A stretch of DNA of 64,000 bases from Punica granatum (taxonomy: Eukaryota > Streptophyta > Magnoliopsida > Myrtales > Lythraceae): positions 2,996,982 to 3,060,981 of the forward strand of contig NC_045134.1 in the NCBI RefSeq assembly GCF_007655135.1, read 5' to 3'. The notes beneath the pieces were generated by a model. The model saw nothing but the letters and a program-made list of their open reading frames with translations. It was not told the DNA's origin and ran no database searches. Below, piece by piece: positions 36,375 to 47,570 of this stretch (position 1 is its first letter; each line of letters begins with the position of its first letter). The position numbers were made by a program, and so were the translations under genes.

Positions 36375-39300
36375 CTAGACAACATAAACCATCCCGACCT
36401 CGAGAAGAGACGCAGGGGGCACCCTGAAAGCCACATCTGGGCCCCGGCAGTTCCTCCTCAGGAAGTTGTATCCTATGTTGATGGCCAGTCTCTTTAGAAG
36501 GCTCGACCCCTGCTTTGCCTGGACATGGGAGTGCCCGAGAATGAATGCAGTTCCCGCCTGCTGAGCATTTGATAAGTCCTCCAGCTCTTCTTGCAAGCCC
36601 AACTCCATCTCCCTGGGTGTGTCGGTCTCGGAGCTGTCTTCGATGGAGAACCTGACTCTTTTTTGTGCAGTCCTCATAGGTTCCATTTCAATGGCATCTG
36701 TCATGCTTCCCACGCTCGAGAAGCCAATGGACACGCTCACTGGCTCTGGGTTCTCGTCTATCTCATACATTGGTGGACCTTTCAGGTCCACCATCCCGAT
36801 CACTGCCAGCCTAAATTCACTCGAGGACCTGTTTGAGCGAGGTCCTTCATCTTCGGCCCTAGAATTGGCTGCCTGACCATGACTCCATTCGTAACGGATG
36901 TAGTCTGCTAGCTTAGCCACGAGCTCGGACTCAAAAGAATTCACGTCCTGATGAACATCACGGTACCCATACCTAACAATGCATCGGTAGGACCGGTGGG
37001 TTGCAGGGCCAACGCGGCCGACAAGGTACCGCTCAGCTGGGGGAACATAGGGGACGGGAACGGACTTCACACACACAAAAACAAGGATGCGGTGGAATGC
37101 AGGGAGATTGGTCACAAACCGAGAGAAGTTAGCAGGGATCCCTGATGTCAGATCTGTGAAGACTACTCCTATTCCAGGGACTCGTGCAATCCCCAGACTC
37201 GGGCCCAAGGCTAGGAGCCATTCTAGAGAGACCTTGTTATGGAGGTCAAACTCATACTTCTTGATTGTGGCATAGTGCCAAACGAACATTATGGTCATCA
37301 GGAACAAGGCCAAGAGGATTGGGAGCCAAGCACCTTCAGTGAACTTCGTGAGGGATGCCGAGAAGTAGAGTAGCTCGACAGAGCCAAAGAAGAGGAGGAA
37401 GCACAGGGCTACAACAGGCGGTTTGTGCCAACAAAGAATGATCACTAAGGAGGTGAGGCATGTGGTCACTAGCATCACAGTCATCACTGCCAGTCCTGTT
37501 GCACATTAAAATCAAGCACTTGATGAGAAAGCTTTTTATCCAGTGATTGAATAGCGGGTCTTCCCGATGATGTGGTAAGACGCGAACAAATAGATATCTA
37601 TGAATATGAACTTGCATCCTAATTGGCGGGAGGATGACTGCAAATTCTCATGAGCTAGAAATGAGAAACTATAGTGGTACCTGAGGCATTTCCCATGTGT
37701 TTGGTGTCCCTAAAACCGATCGTGACAGCAATGCACAGAATCATTAGTATCCAGTTGATCTCCGGAATGTAAATCTGCCCGTGAATCTTGTCTGAGGTGT
37801 GAATGACCTTTACTCTCGGGAAGCACCCAAGAGATTGGCTCTGGTTTATAATAGAGAAAGTCCCGCTGATGATCGCTTGGCTTCCAACAACAGAAGCAAG
37901 GATTGCCACTATAAGCACGGGCCACCTCACAGTTTCTGCATGAGAAATTTTATCGGTCTCAACCCAGTAAGAATATCATAATGGAATTAGTGCCATACAC
38001 AATTTCCCAGGCTACATCCAACTTCAATAAGAAGACATACCTGGAACTGAGACGTAGAAGCTGATCTGGTAAATCGTGTGGTGATGCTTTGAGAGGTAAG
38101 CGGCTTGACCCATGTAAGCCAATATGAGGGCAGGATAAACGAGAAAGGTGAAAGCAATCTGTGATTTGGAAGTGGCAATTAAGTGCAAGAGTAAATGCGT
38201 TCAAAGGACCATTCAGAGGAAACGTGCCAGTATAAAATCCACAAAAAGAGAACAGAGGGTGAATTTACCTGAATAGCAATGTATGAGAAGTGGCCAAGAT
38301 CAGCAAACATCGCTTCCGAGCCTATGTAAAAGTGTCGGTTTTTATTAATCAGATTAGTTAGAATTTTTTTTTTAAAAAATAAAAATAAAAGGGAGAAATC
38401 GATCTTTCAAAGATTTTGGAGTACCTGTTATGCACAACAAAATGCCGCCTAGAGACATCCACCCGCTTATTCTCGTCTTCCTCAGGAACTTGAACATGTA
38501 GTATGGGGAAAGAGCCTTATAGACTTGAGGGTTCCACTTGAATATGTTGTATAAGCCAAGGGTACTGATGCAGAGTAACCAAGTCAAAACTATGGGGGCA
38601 AAGAAGAATCCAACCCGATGTGTTCCGTAGTGTTGAAGAGCGAAGAGGCACACTAGTATAAAGCATGTAATTGGAATCACAGCATCTGCCAGAGATTGTA
38701 AAAGAATTAGTTCGAACAGGTAAGGAAACCTCTTCATGCACATTCTTTCTCTATGGGCAATAAGTGCTACGAGCTTTTTTTCCATGTTCAGTTTCAGAAA
38801 CAGGAAGAAGCAACATGAAAATCTTGTAAATTGCATATTTTGTTTAAAGCATGTGAACCTTTGTCGGTATTAAATACACTTTCGTGTATGATAACACAGA
38901 ATTGGAAAAACTTTTCCACAACTAAATGAAGTTCTTGCTTCCTTTTCCACGAATTACCTATGACATCCAAATGTGCAATTATATAATGAACCTCATTGAA
39001 AGATAAGAAAAGCTTACACTCGTGGTGGTAATTAGACATGGATAACTCGAGCCCTGAAACTGCAGAAAAAACTACACCAGAGCCAAGGACGAAATTATTT
39101 AGAGCTTGCCATAAATTAGCTTTTGGCTTCAATGGAAGGTAAAGCTGAGATAATACCTGAAATAGCTGGAGTGAGCAGCCCATCCCCAATAACCATACAA
39201 GTCCCAAGGAGAACCACTATCAGCAAAGCCGTATGCAAGCACTTGTACTTCTCGAGCAACATTTTCACCTTCGAGCTATGTTTATTTTCGGGAGGATGCT

Positions 39301-39883
39301 CTAGTTTATATGTCGAGAGAGCCTCATCAGACACCTGCCTGTTGGGCAGAAGGCTTACCTTGGCATGTCGACAAATCAACGAATAAAGGGCGAAAGTACC
39401 CCCTGCAAATTCAAGCCCACAAAGTGCAGCAGGATGCATTATTTCTTTTATCTTCCAATATGACAAAGCAAACATCTGGGAAACTTCCACAAACCGAACA
39501 AATCCTATCACAGTAATTGTCAAATGGCTTACCTTCTCCATTGTCATCGGCGCGGAGCACAATGAAGACGTACTTGAACAGCGGAACCAAAGTGAGAGTC
39601 CAGAAGACAAAGGACAGAACGCCAAATATCTCTTCATTGGTCTCAGAATGCTGAATGTCTTCGGCGAATGTGCTCTTGTAGACGTAGAGAGGGGAAATGC
39701 TCAGGTCCCCATATACCACGCCAAGGCTCTGATATGCCAACACCAACACTGACCTCCAAGACTCCTTCTGAAAATGCCATTGAGATCGAAACATTAGGAA
39801 AGAAAAACCGAATTACTCCGGCAAACAATCGAACCGAACTCACTCACCTTCGTGTTCCAGCACTTCCCATAATCAAGATCCAT
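36375..39883 (-). CDS. KUP2: KUP/HAK/KT potassium transporter, KUP2 type
   Basis: Nine exons on the minus strand (39883-39848, 39767-39533, 39402-39157, 39071-39018, 38685-38425, 38321-38269, 38158-38041, 37935-37681, 37495-36375) join in frame to 780 residues. Family hallmarks are [20 protein letters not shown] in the first membrane segment and [20 protein letters not shown] in the next loops. [20 protein letters not shown] and [20 protein letters not shown] follow. About 12 membrane segments come before a long cytosolic C-terminal domain ending [11 protein letters not shown]. Many stretches match Arabidopsis KUP2 (SHY3), for example [20 protein letters not shown] and [15 protein letters not shown], more closely than KUP6 or KUP8. 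It should mediate K+ movement linked to cell expansion. The first exon is only 36 bases ([12 protein letters not shown]). Confidence 0.95.
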
Positions 39884-42184
39884 ATTCCGGAGACGAATCA
39901 AATTTCACCAGAAGTTTCTGGATGTGGAACAGGGAGACCTGCTGAGAACTTCGCTGGACATTGACGGATATTTCTAGTCCTGCAACTGGAGGGCATGAAC
40001 AGAAGCGTAGGCCTCATTAACCCACTTTAAACACTCCCACATGACCTCCAAAGTCCCATCACATGCTCACCAATTCCTCTGATTCTTGAAAACGAGAACA
40101 AAAGGAGTAAATCAGAAATCAAATTCCCCTCGAGAGCTGGAGATACTGAGCATGAAAAGACATTTAATAAATATGCTGATGAAATGAAAGCCCAATAAAT
40201 GTCAAAGGGCCCTAAAATTAACTACTCCCTAGTACTTCCATTATTGCACTGCAAGCGCAAAGCTACAGTAGAAGGTGAAGCCCATGCGTTTGAAGAAGAG
40301 GGGAGATAAACAGTCATTGGCAAGTAAAAGATTATTATCGAACAATGGCAGTTGGAGCAGCATAATCACGTGACTCAAACGGCAGTTACATTTTGTAAAA
40401 TAAAAGAACAACCTTTGCTCTTTTCTTTTTGAACAACCTTTGCTCTTTTCACGCCATTAACAGTCATATACCCAAGATTGTTGTCGTCACGTTTTTTTGT
40501 TTATTCAGGACTAACAAAGCCCAAAATCAAGAAAAGCTTTCGGGTACCCCCACCTACATCTAGTCTGAGTGGAGCCGTTGTTATTGTTGGGTCATGGTTT
40601 TGATGCCAATGGAATTCATTTATGGGCACCCATTTTTCTTTGTTTTCCATTTTTACCAGAAAATGAAAACAAAGAACAGGACTTTATACGAACAGGGATG
40701 TGCACATTTAAGTTTACCTTCTTCCAAAATCGTCAAAATCACACCTAACCCGGTGAGACCCTTTCACCCATTCTTTAGCTTCTCTTAGTTGGCAAAGCTT
40801 TTTAAAGCTAATGATTATGGATGACTGATTTTGCTAGGAAAAGAAACACTGCCAGAAGGTGAAGTGTTGCCCACAATGCCAAAGTGTAACATAACTCCAC
40901 GAGTTAGGAGAAGTAGACTTACCAGACAAATCAATCGAGATTCAAAACTCAAGAACAGGAAAAGAGGTGACTGTTGGAGATTGATAGCATCAAGATGAGA
41001 ACTTTTTCACTTCTTGTGGCCCAAAACAGGAGGTGGGTGGTGAACAGAGGAATCAAGTGGAAGGAGCTCCATGCCCTTCGTTTTTAAATTTTTGGCCTCC
41101 ATTTTAGCCCTTTTCCCCCCATTAACTATTATCTTCCCACTGAGCCACCCGCTGTTTGTCGTTTTCACCTAGTTGAGCAGAGCAGCCTTTGTCCTGCTGC
41201 TTTTTGCCATCTCGCAGTTCTGAGAGAATAAAAAAACCTGACCTTCACACTCACCACCACCATGAACGAACTGCTAATTGAGCTTCAGATTCGACGTCGA
41301 ATGATCAATCATCAAGAACTGCGTTTTAAGGAAACAATCAAGATCGAAGCTTTACTAGAAAGCTATACCAAAAATCTGAGCTTTATATGCCCAGACTAGA
41401 TCTCAATAAGGTTTCCTGCAATATAGGCCGCGCGACAACGAGTCGCGTCGGAGGAAGCAAAGAGATATATGAAGGATTAAAATGGGAAGCTTCATGGGAT
41501 CGGATTTTATATTATTGTCCTTGGAAAAACCAGAGCTTTGTGACTCGTTCATGCATGGAAAGTTAGGGACATGTGATGGATTCGACATGGGGGTTAGGAA
41601 TGGGAGAGTGATGAGGATTCCTGAGGACAGACGCGATTAATCTAAGCCGGTGATTTTCCCTTTTCTTGGGAATTTGGATATCAAATTATCAATTTTGGAT
41701 TAATTAAATTAAATAATCAAAGCAAAACAGTACTGTTGCTTGAGGTCTGCAAACACCGACAATGGCGAATGTTGCTCAGTAGAGAGAGAAAAAGGAGGAG
41801 AGAATCGCTAAATTGTTATTATTATTATTATTTGTTGGAGAATTTTGAAGAACATGGGCAAGCTATGGACGTGATTCGAGGAAGAAAGATTGGAATTTGG
41901 AAGGAATATCTCGATTTGTAATTTTATGAGTGCAGACTGCAGAGATAAAAAATGAATATTTATATGAGGAAAAAGGAAATTAGATATCTTTATTCACGTG
42001 TAATGTCCCATGTTATACTTCCAAATAATTTTCATAGGAGGATTAGACCGGGAGTGGACCGGGAGTGTACCCTCCATTCACTTTCGACTCTCGGATTAAC
42101 ATCAAGCAGAAAGATAGAAAAAATTAAAAAAAAAAAAATCTAGCATTAAGTAGATGATCCATAAGATGGTGACTAATTCAGCTT

Positions 42185-42375
42185 GAATTAACCAACAATA
42201 GTTTATTTAAATAGTTTGATATTTGTTTTTCTTAAATAAGATCTCGAATTTAAGTCTTGTGAATGGATTGATTGAGAGAAATTTACCTCTAAATGAACCG
42301 ATTTTGTTCGAACTAGATTAGTCGGGATTCTGTTGAGCTTCCGAATATTATGGCATACATTAAAAAAATAGGGAC
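42185..42375 (+). repeat. SINE-like dispersed repeat, copy 5
   Basis: The copy contains TTGAATTAACCAACAATAG near the start, a B-box-like TCTCGAATTTAAGTCTTGTG, GATTGAGAGAAATTTACCTC, then GAACTAGATTAGTCGGGATT, TTCCGAATATTATGG and an A-rich end. Confidence 0.6.
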
Positions 42376-43842
42376 CTATTAGATTGATCACCCACTCCAA
42401 AAATTAAATTTAAAAAGAAAAGGTAAATTTATATTGAGATAGCATATGAAACGTGCCTGGACGTAGAAGAGAGAGAGGGGTGGAGGGAGTCTTCTATGTT
42501 ATTAAGCATTTAGCTAGGTGCTTAATTAATGAAATAAAATGGTTTTCCATTAATAGTGATGTTAACGCACTTGAATTCCATTAGCTATTGGTAGCTTTAC
42601 CAACTGTGGGTTGAGTAAGAAATCCACCGAACCTTAATTATATCCACAATTAATACTTTGCCTTCCGACTGTATAATTACAATCTTACAAGTTCTTACTT
42701 ATATAATGGCTAACCAAAAGCACATAAAATGAACACACATATTTAATGGCAATATCGCCTCGGCATCACTATCAATATATATATTAGAAACCACAAATAT
42801 GCTCTTGTTGTTGTGTTGTTGCATGTTGATCGCACGTAGAAAGAAAAACCGGGAGTGAGTTCGTCATAGATAAAGTAGACCGAGCTAGAAAAAGCACGAT
42901 GACAACCCTCTTTCTCTGAGCCATATATATTTCGACGAGTGATTCTATACAATACGGTGGCAAATCATTTTATATATTTTTTTTATGCATATCTCTACTT
43001 TTAGAACTCTAGAATGTGATTTTACATTCTAATTAATGCCCCATAAAGTCAATTTAATGGAAGCTTGAGGTTGTTTCTCAGAGCTATCAATGTCCAGCTA
43101 ATTTTAAGATGGTACGTCCACTATGAAGGTTGAGGTGATTTATAATGCAACAATCATCTATAAAGGACTCAGAGGAATGCCATCATCTCATAATTAACCT
43201 CAATCGATTCGCAACCATATGCATACTGTACAAAAAGATTAGACGATAGTTTAATCACGATATATTGGAACTTGATTGGTCATCGGAAGTGAAGAAATGG
43301 ATGTGTTATTCCATCAGTAGAGCTCCTGCTCTCACTAGATCTTTTCTTTTTCGGATACATTAATTCGATATCTTAGTACTGTCAATACGCAGAAAAGAGT
43401 GAACTGTGAGTCGAACCGTATTCAGTTTTGAAATTGGGTGACTATTTATCAGAATATCGAGTCAAACGAATATTAGTCCACGGCCAAAGGAAGGCGACAT
43501 AGTCTAGGGACCGTCCTGCAGCCTCAGACCCTAATGAAAATGGGATGACATTATTAATTTTATGATGTATCGTTACTTACCTAACAAGTAATTATTATTT
43601 TTCAGCAACCAAAAAAAGGAAAGAAAAAAAGAAAACTTAATGTTATGCTTTCTTATTATATTTCTAACAAATATACGCATATTTCATCATTTCCTCACAA
43701 AGAGAAAAAGACTAAAATATATATTTAAGTTAAATTCTTTTTTCACACCTTATTTATCAACAAAATATGTTTTTTTTGTTACAAGAAAGGCTCAAGGCCT
43801 AGTACAATCAAAGAAAAATTCTAATTACTAACTAACAACATG

Positions 43843-43847
<5 letters not shown>

Positions 43848-43873
<26 letters not shown>
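43848..43873. repeat. TA microsatellite
   Basis: About 12-13 TA units just downstream (in its sense) of the small peptide gene. A similar TA run lies at about 44408-44427 on its promoter side. Confidence 0.8.
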
Positions 43874-43878
<5 letters not shown>

Positions 43879-44021
43879 ATATTATATATATGGGAAGCAC
43901 ACAAAAATATATACCAACAAAAGCATAACCTCTCCAACGGAAAAAAAGGAAAATCACATAACGCTAGCTAGATGTATATCCAAGAAGATAATGTATGCTT
44001 TTAAAGAGAGCAGGTTACACT

Positions 44022-44297
44022 TCAGTGACCCATACCGGGACTCGGGACCTCGCCATGCTTTCTGTAAAAGTCGTAGTCCGGTATCCCATACCCGTCATCA
44101 TCGTCCCCAGCTCCAGCTCCTCCACCAGGATGACTATAATCTTCAACGGAAATACGCCTCACCAACGTCGTTCTTGCTGCTTCGACTTCTTTCACGGAAC
44201 AAAACACCAAGCACAGAGCAAAGACGAGCAGAACCAGTACAAGACGTGTCTTGCTAATGACAACCTCATCGCTTCTCCTCCAGATCGCCATTCCCAT
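44022..44297 (-). CDS. Small secreted peptide precursor ending in SPGMGH (CEP/PIP-like)
   Basis: A single exon of 91 residues starts MGMAIWRRSDEVVISKTRLV. A strong signal peptide follows (LVLVLLVFALCLVFCSVKEV, with likely cleavage after VEAA or nearby). After it come RRISVEDYSHPGGGAGAGDD, an acidic Asp run, and a conserved-looking C terminus DYDFYRKHGEVPSPGMGH. Short secreted proteins ending SPGxGH or SGPSxxGxGH are the hallmark of the CEP and PIP/PIPL signalling peptide families. The final 12-16 residues would be the mature, proline-hydroxylated peptide. The match is not canonical for either family, so the class is inferred. A TATA-like CTATATACAT lies about 90 bases upstream on the minus strand (44381-44390). 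The gene sits between KUP2 and the alpha-galactosidase. Confidence 0.75.
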   Translation of the reverse strand: MGMAIWRRSDEVVISKTRLVLVLLVFALCLVFCSVKEVEAARTTLVRRISVEDYSHPGGGAGAGDDDDGYGIPDYDFYRKHGEVPSPGMGH

Positions 44298-44380
44298 GAA
44301 CCCAAAAGTAGCTAGCTCCTCTATGCAGGCAGAGATGATCTCTTGAGCAGGAAAGGCTGTTCTAGACCTCCCTCTTCAAC

Positions 44381-44390
44381 ATGTATATAG
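44381..44390 (-). promoter_or_regulatory. Candidate TATA box of the peptide gene
   Basis: CTATATACAT on the minus strand lies about 85-95 bases before the start codon. It is supported by sequence and spacing only. Confidence 0.4.
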
Positions 44391-44399
44391 AGATGTGTG

Positions 44400-45895
44400 T
44401 GTGTGCATATATATATATATATATATAAAATAATGTGGTTATTTTTTCGAACATATGAAAGTTAAGGCACGTCATGGGAATTGATATAAAGTGGGCATTA
44501 TAACGATGGACCCATGCATGCTTTGTGTTTACTTTTATCATGAGGGTTGAAGAGAGTGTGTGTTCTTAATTAATTTTTATGTTTGTGGGAAAGCAATGAT
44601 TTTCTTGGTGCTTCTTGTCCCTCAAGTCTTTGACCAATCGGTAAAAATGACAAATGTGTACCCATTGCTTTTGCACCTTAGTTTATTTATATAATATTTG
44701 TTGTATGCATGCATGCATTGGTTTTGAGGCAAATTCCCATCAATGAATTCAAATTCGATCTTGTCATTCATTGCATAATACAATGCGAGTGTGACAATGA
44801 TAACATGTTCGTAGATCTCGTGGCAAACTTAAGATATGGATATAGGTACGTATACTTATGTTTCGTAACTAATGGAATGATAATTCTCTATCAACCCCAA
44901 CAACTTCGTTGGTTAATTTACTTTTTTTACAATCCATTTGAAATTAATTCTCGCCAAAAAAAAATTTTAATTCAATCAATTGTTACTTAATTATGTTGTT
45001 TGGAATAGCAATAGATTTGACTGAAATGAATTGAAATATCTTTTTGAAACACATTAGAATTGAAATAAATTATTTTCAAAAGTTTACTGCCAATTGAATT
45101 GAATTCAGGCCAAATCTTATTGGTTTTGGCTCGATTTCAAGTTCAATGCTTCTACTTTTTAAGTGATTCTAGTATCATTTTGATCCCAATTTAAATAGCA
45201 AAATTCAATGCAATTCTTGCCAATTGAATTGAATTCTTGTACTTTCATGGATACCAAATAGACAGTTAACTCATTCCATTTGTGTGATTGGGATTCTGCA
45301 CAGTGGTCTTTCTAATAAACTTGATAATCACTTTTGATAAGTCTTAATTAACTTGGATTAAGATATACAAAAGTAATTTACTGGACATTAAGATGATATT
45401 ATACAACAAGAACTTAAATAAAGTACGGCAATTAATTTAACGCCGACAATTTTTAGGATAAGTTCGAGAAATCCTATAATGATGAAAAAAACAAGAACAT
45501 GTTTAGTGGGATTTATACTGTGGGTTTGAACTCGATCAAAAGGGTGAAAGGGTGTAGGGTCCCCGCTGCTTGGCGTGGAGAGAGGCTTCGGGAACCAAAG
45601 ATATGATGAGGACTTCATCACGTCATCATTGCATCCCAAAATTCTTGTTTTACTAAAAGTTATAATTTGAAAAAAAAAATCCTTTCAAAATTTGCTATCA
45701 TCGATAAGTCTGGCATGTCGATATATGTAGATTATCAATTCACCCTTTAGATGATGTTGTTTAGATTTGTAACCTCAAAAAAAAAAAACTTTTTCATGAT
45801 CCAAATTAACTTCAACTTGTCTACTTAATTAATGCATTGATCGATTCATCAAAAAAAAATGTATTGATCGATTGGTCAATCTGACTCAGTAGAAT
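44400..45895. other. Intergenic region with a MITE-like element
   Basis: A/T-rich DNA without a gene. A TA microsatellite is at 44408-44427. A probable MITE lies at about 44998-45263, and the remainder shows nothing recognisable. Confidence 0.45.
44998..45263. mobile_element. MITE-like element
   Basis: The ends read TTGTTTGGAATAGCAATAG (left) and CTTTCATGGATACCAAATAG (right). The inverse of the right end is CTATTTGGTATCCATGAAAG, which shares the TTTGGNAT core with the left end. The interior has mirrored GCCAATTGAATTGAATTC motifs. It is non-coding, and the boundaries and target duplication are not established. Confidence 0.45.
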
Positions 45896-45901
45896 GGTAT
45901 T

Positions 45902-46621
45902 TGATGTGGAGAAAAATATCCAAGAAGGAACATTCTCTCACCAAGACGAATCTCACTCGTTGTAAGTTGTACAATTTTCTGCAAGCTCTATCTTACTCGC
46001 TTAAACTCTTTGCTGAATACTCGTTTTTGTAATCGCTGCTATAAATATCCTGAACCAAGAAAACAGAGGTTAGCTGGGGACTCGGGAAGGTTTCCCCAAG
46101 AACCTCCTTCGACGCTCCAGTCAAGAGTGTTTCCTGGTAGAGGAGTGAAATCACAATAACTTTTATGTGTGATGAACCGGTATTTATAATGGGAGGCTGT
46201 TCATGACGGGTTGACAACAGTCCACGAGTATCTTCGGAGTCCCAAGGCCCATTGGGCTTGGATGCATGATGCAAGTCAGGTCGACCGACCCTTTCGAAGG
46301 AGTCGTCGGGCCTGGTTGGTTCGCCGGCCCTGGCAGGTTAGCTGGGCTTGGATGGTTCTGAAGGATGGGCCGTTTGGATCCCTCAAGGGCTAGTCGGGCC
46401 TCTCAGGTTAGTTGGGCCTCCACGGCTCTTCGAGTGGGCTTCTGGGGACAACTAGCTGGCCGCCGAGAGCTCGTCGGTTCCACATGGTTCACCAGGGCTC
46501 GCTAGGTTCGCCGGGCTCACCAGGTGCGCCGGCCGTGGTTAGTGTGCTGGTTCGAGGTCGGAGAGAGGTTCATGGTGGGCCTTGTTTGGTTTGTTTAGTG
46601 GGCTAGGAGCTACCCTTATCA
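45902..46621 (-). mobile_element. Solo LTR of an LTR retrotransposon (720 bases)
   Basis: The sequence begins TGATGTGG and ends CTTATCA on the + strand, so its termini are TG...CA with four-base inverted ends TGAT/ATCA. GTATT is directly repeated on both sides (45897-45901 and 46622-46626), a perfect five-base target-site duplication. No primer-binding site, polypurine tract or coding DNA lies inside. Orientation is inferred as minus from ATTATAAATACC (about 46190-46180) with a G/C-rich U3 before it. A + strand TATAAATA near 46041 makes this uncertain. A solo LTR arises by recombination between the two LTRs of a full element. Confidence 0.85.
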
Positions 46622-46626
46622 GTATT

Positions 46627-47570
46627 GTTGAGCTCATAAGAGAGAATTAATATCATATATCAGAACTTTTCTTGATTTTCAAACATACATGAAATAGGAG
46701 AACGGGAGTGAAAATTGAAGGATAAGGGATTTTATTTTTTACATTCTTAATGAGCCAATGGATAAGAACCCGAAAGACAAAGTGGGAAGAGTAATAATAA
46801 ACATGAAATGGGGCCGACATTGTTTCCGACGTGTATGGTCATCCTCATAGTGTCAACTCCCTCGAAGACTTTAGCTGAACATATTTATTTATTACATATC
46901 ACATTAAAGAACCTTATACTGGGAATTAACACATTTTTTTCAATTTTCACATCCCTTATAAACCGATGGACGTAAAGAAATAACGCATCGGAATAACATA
47001 TTAGAAGTTCCCTACCGAGTTAATGTGGTATGGACATTTGTAACGCTCACTTGGGTTAGCAGGGGATCTTGCGCGTTAAATTTCAGTGAACTCAAAAGAC
47101 ATTGTATCGATAATTTTTGTCTTTTTTGCTTGTAAAAAATTATATCGAGAATTAACCTGCATCGAAAGTGCAAATGCGTTCAGTTTACAGGTTCATTGTT
47201 TTGCATGCAAAATTATGATGGGTTCAATGTGGTAGACAAGACAACTATGATCGACCCATTAGAGGCCCATTGGAAGCAAATATTGAAGCCCACATGACAC
47301 TTAATATTATATATTGCATAGAGAAGACTTGTTTCCTCTGCATGGCCTCCTCGTGGAAAATAAGATTCATAAAATCAACTTTGCATGATCCTATGACTGG
47401 TGTAATGACCCGACATTGCTGAATGCTGATTTGTCAAGAACCCAGATGGAAATGTTGTCTGTTTGTGCTGGTAAGGGTGTAAATTTACGAGCTTGGGATC
47501 TCCTTCTTCTCCAAGGAGTTAGCCTCAGAAAGTAGGAAGTAAGAACCAGAGCACAGGAAAGGAAACATCA
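46627..47570. other. Promoter region of the alpha-galactosidase gene
   Basis: About 0.9 kb of non-coding DNA. No clear TATA box or other element was assigned. Confidence 0.4.

Larger units (their letters stand above)
39884..44021. other. KUP2 upstream region and intergenic DNA
   Basis: The first 1.3 kb should hold the KUP2 5' leader and promoter. No leader intron was assigned with confidence. The rest is A/T-rich, with a SINE-like copy at 42185-42375 and a TA microsatellite at about 43848-43873. No gene was recognised. Confidence 0.5.

Noticed and set aside
45388..45639. Minus-strand frame of 83 codons
   Set aside because: No signal peptide, domain or splice support. It lies in intergenic DNA near MITE and LTR sequence.
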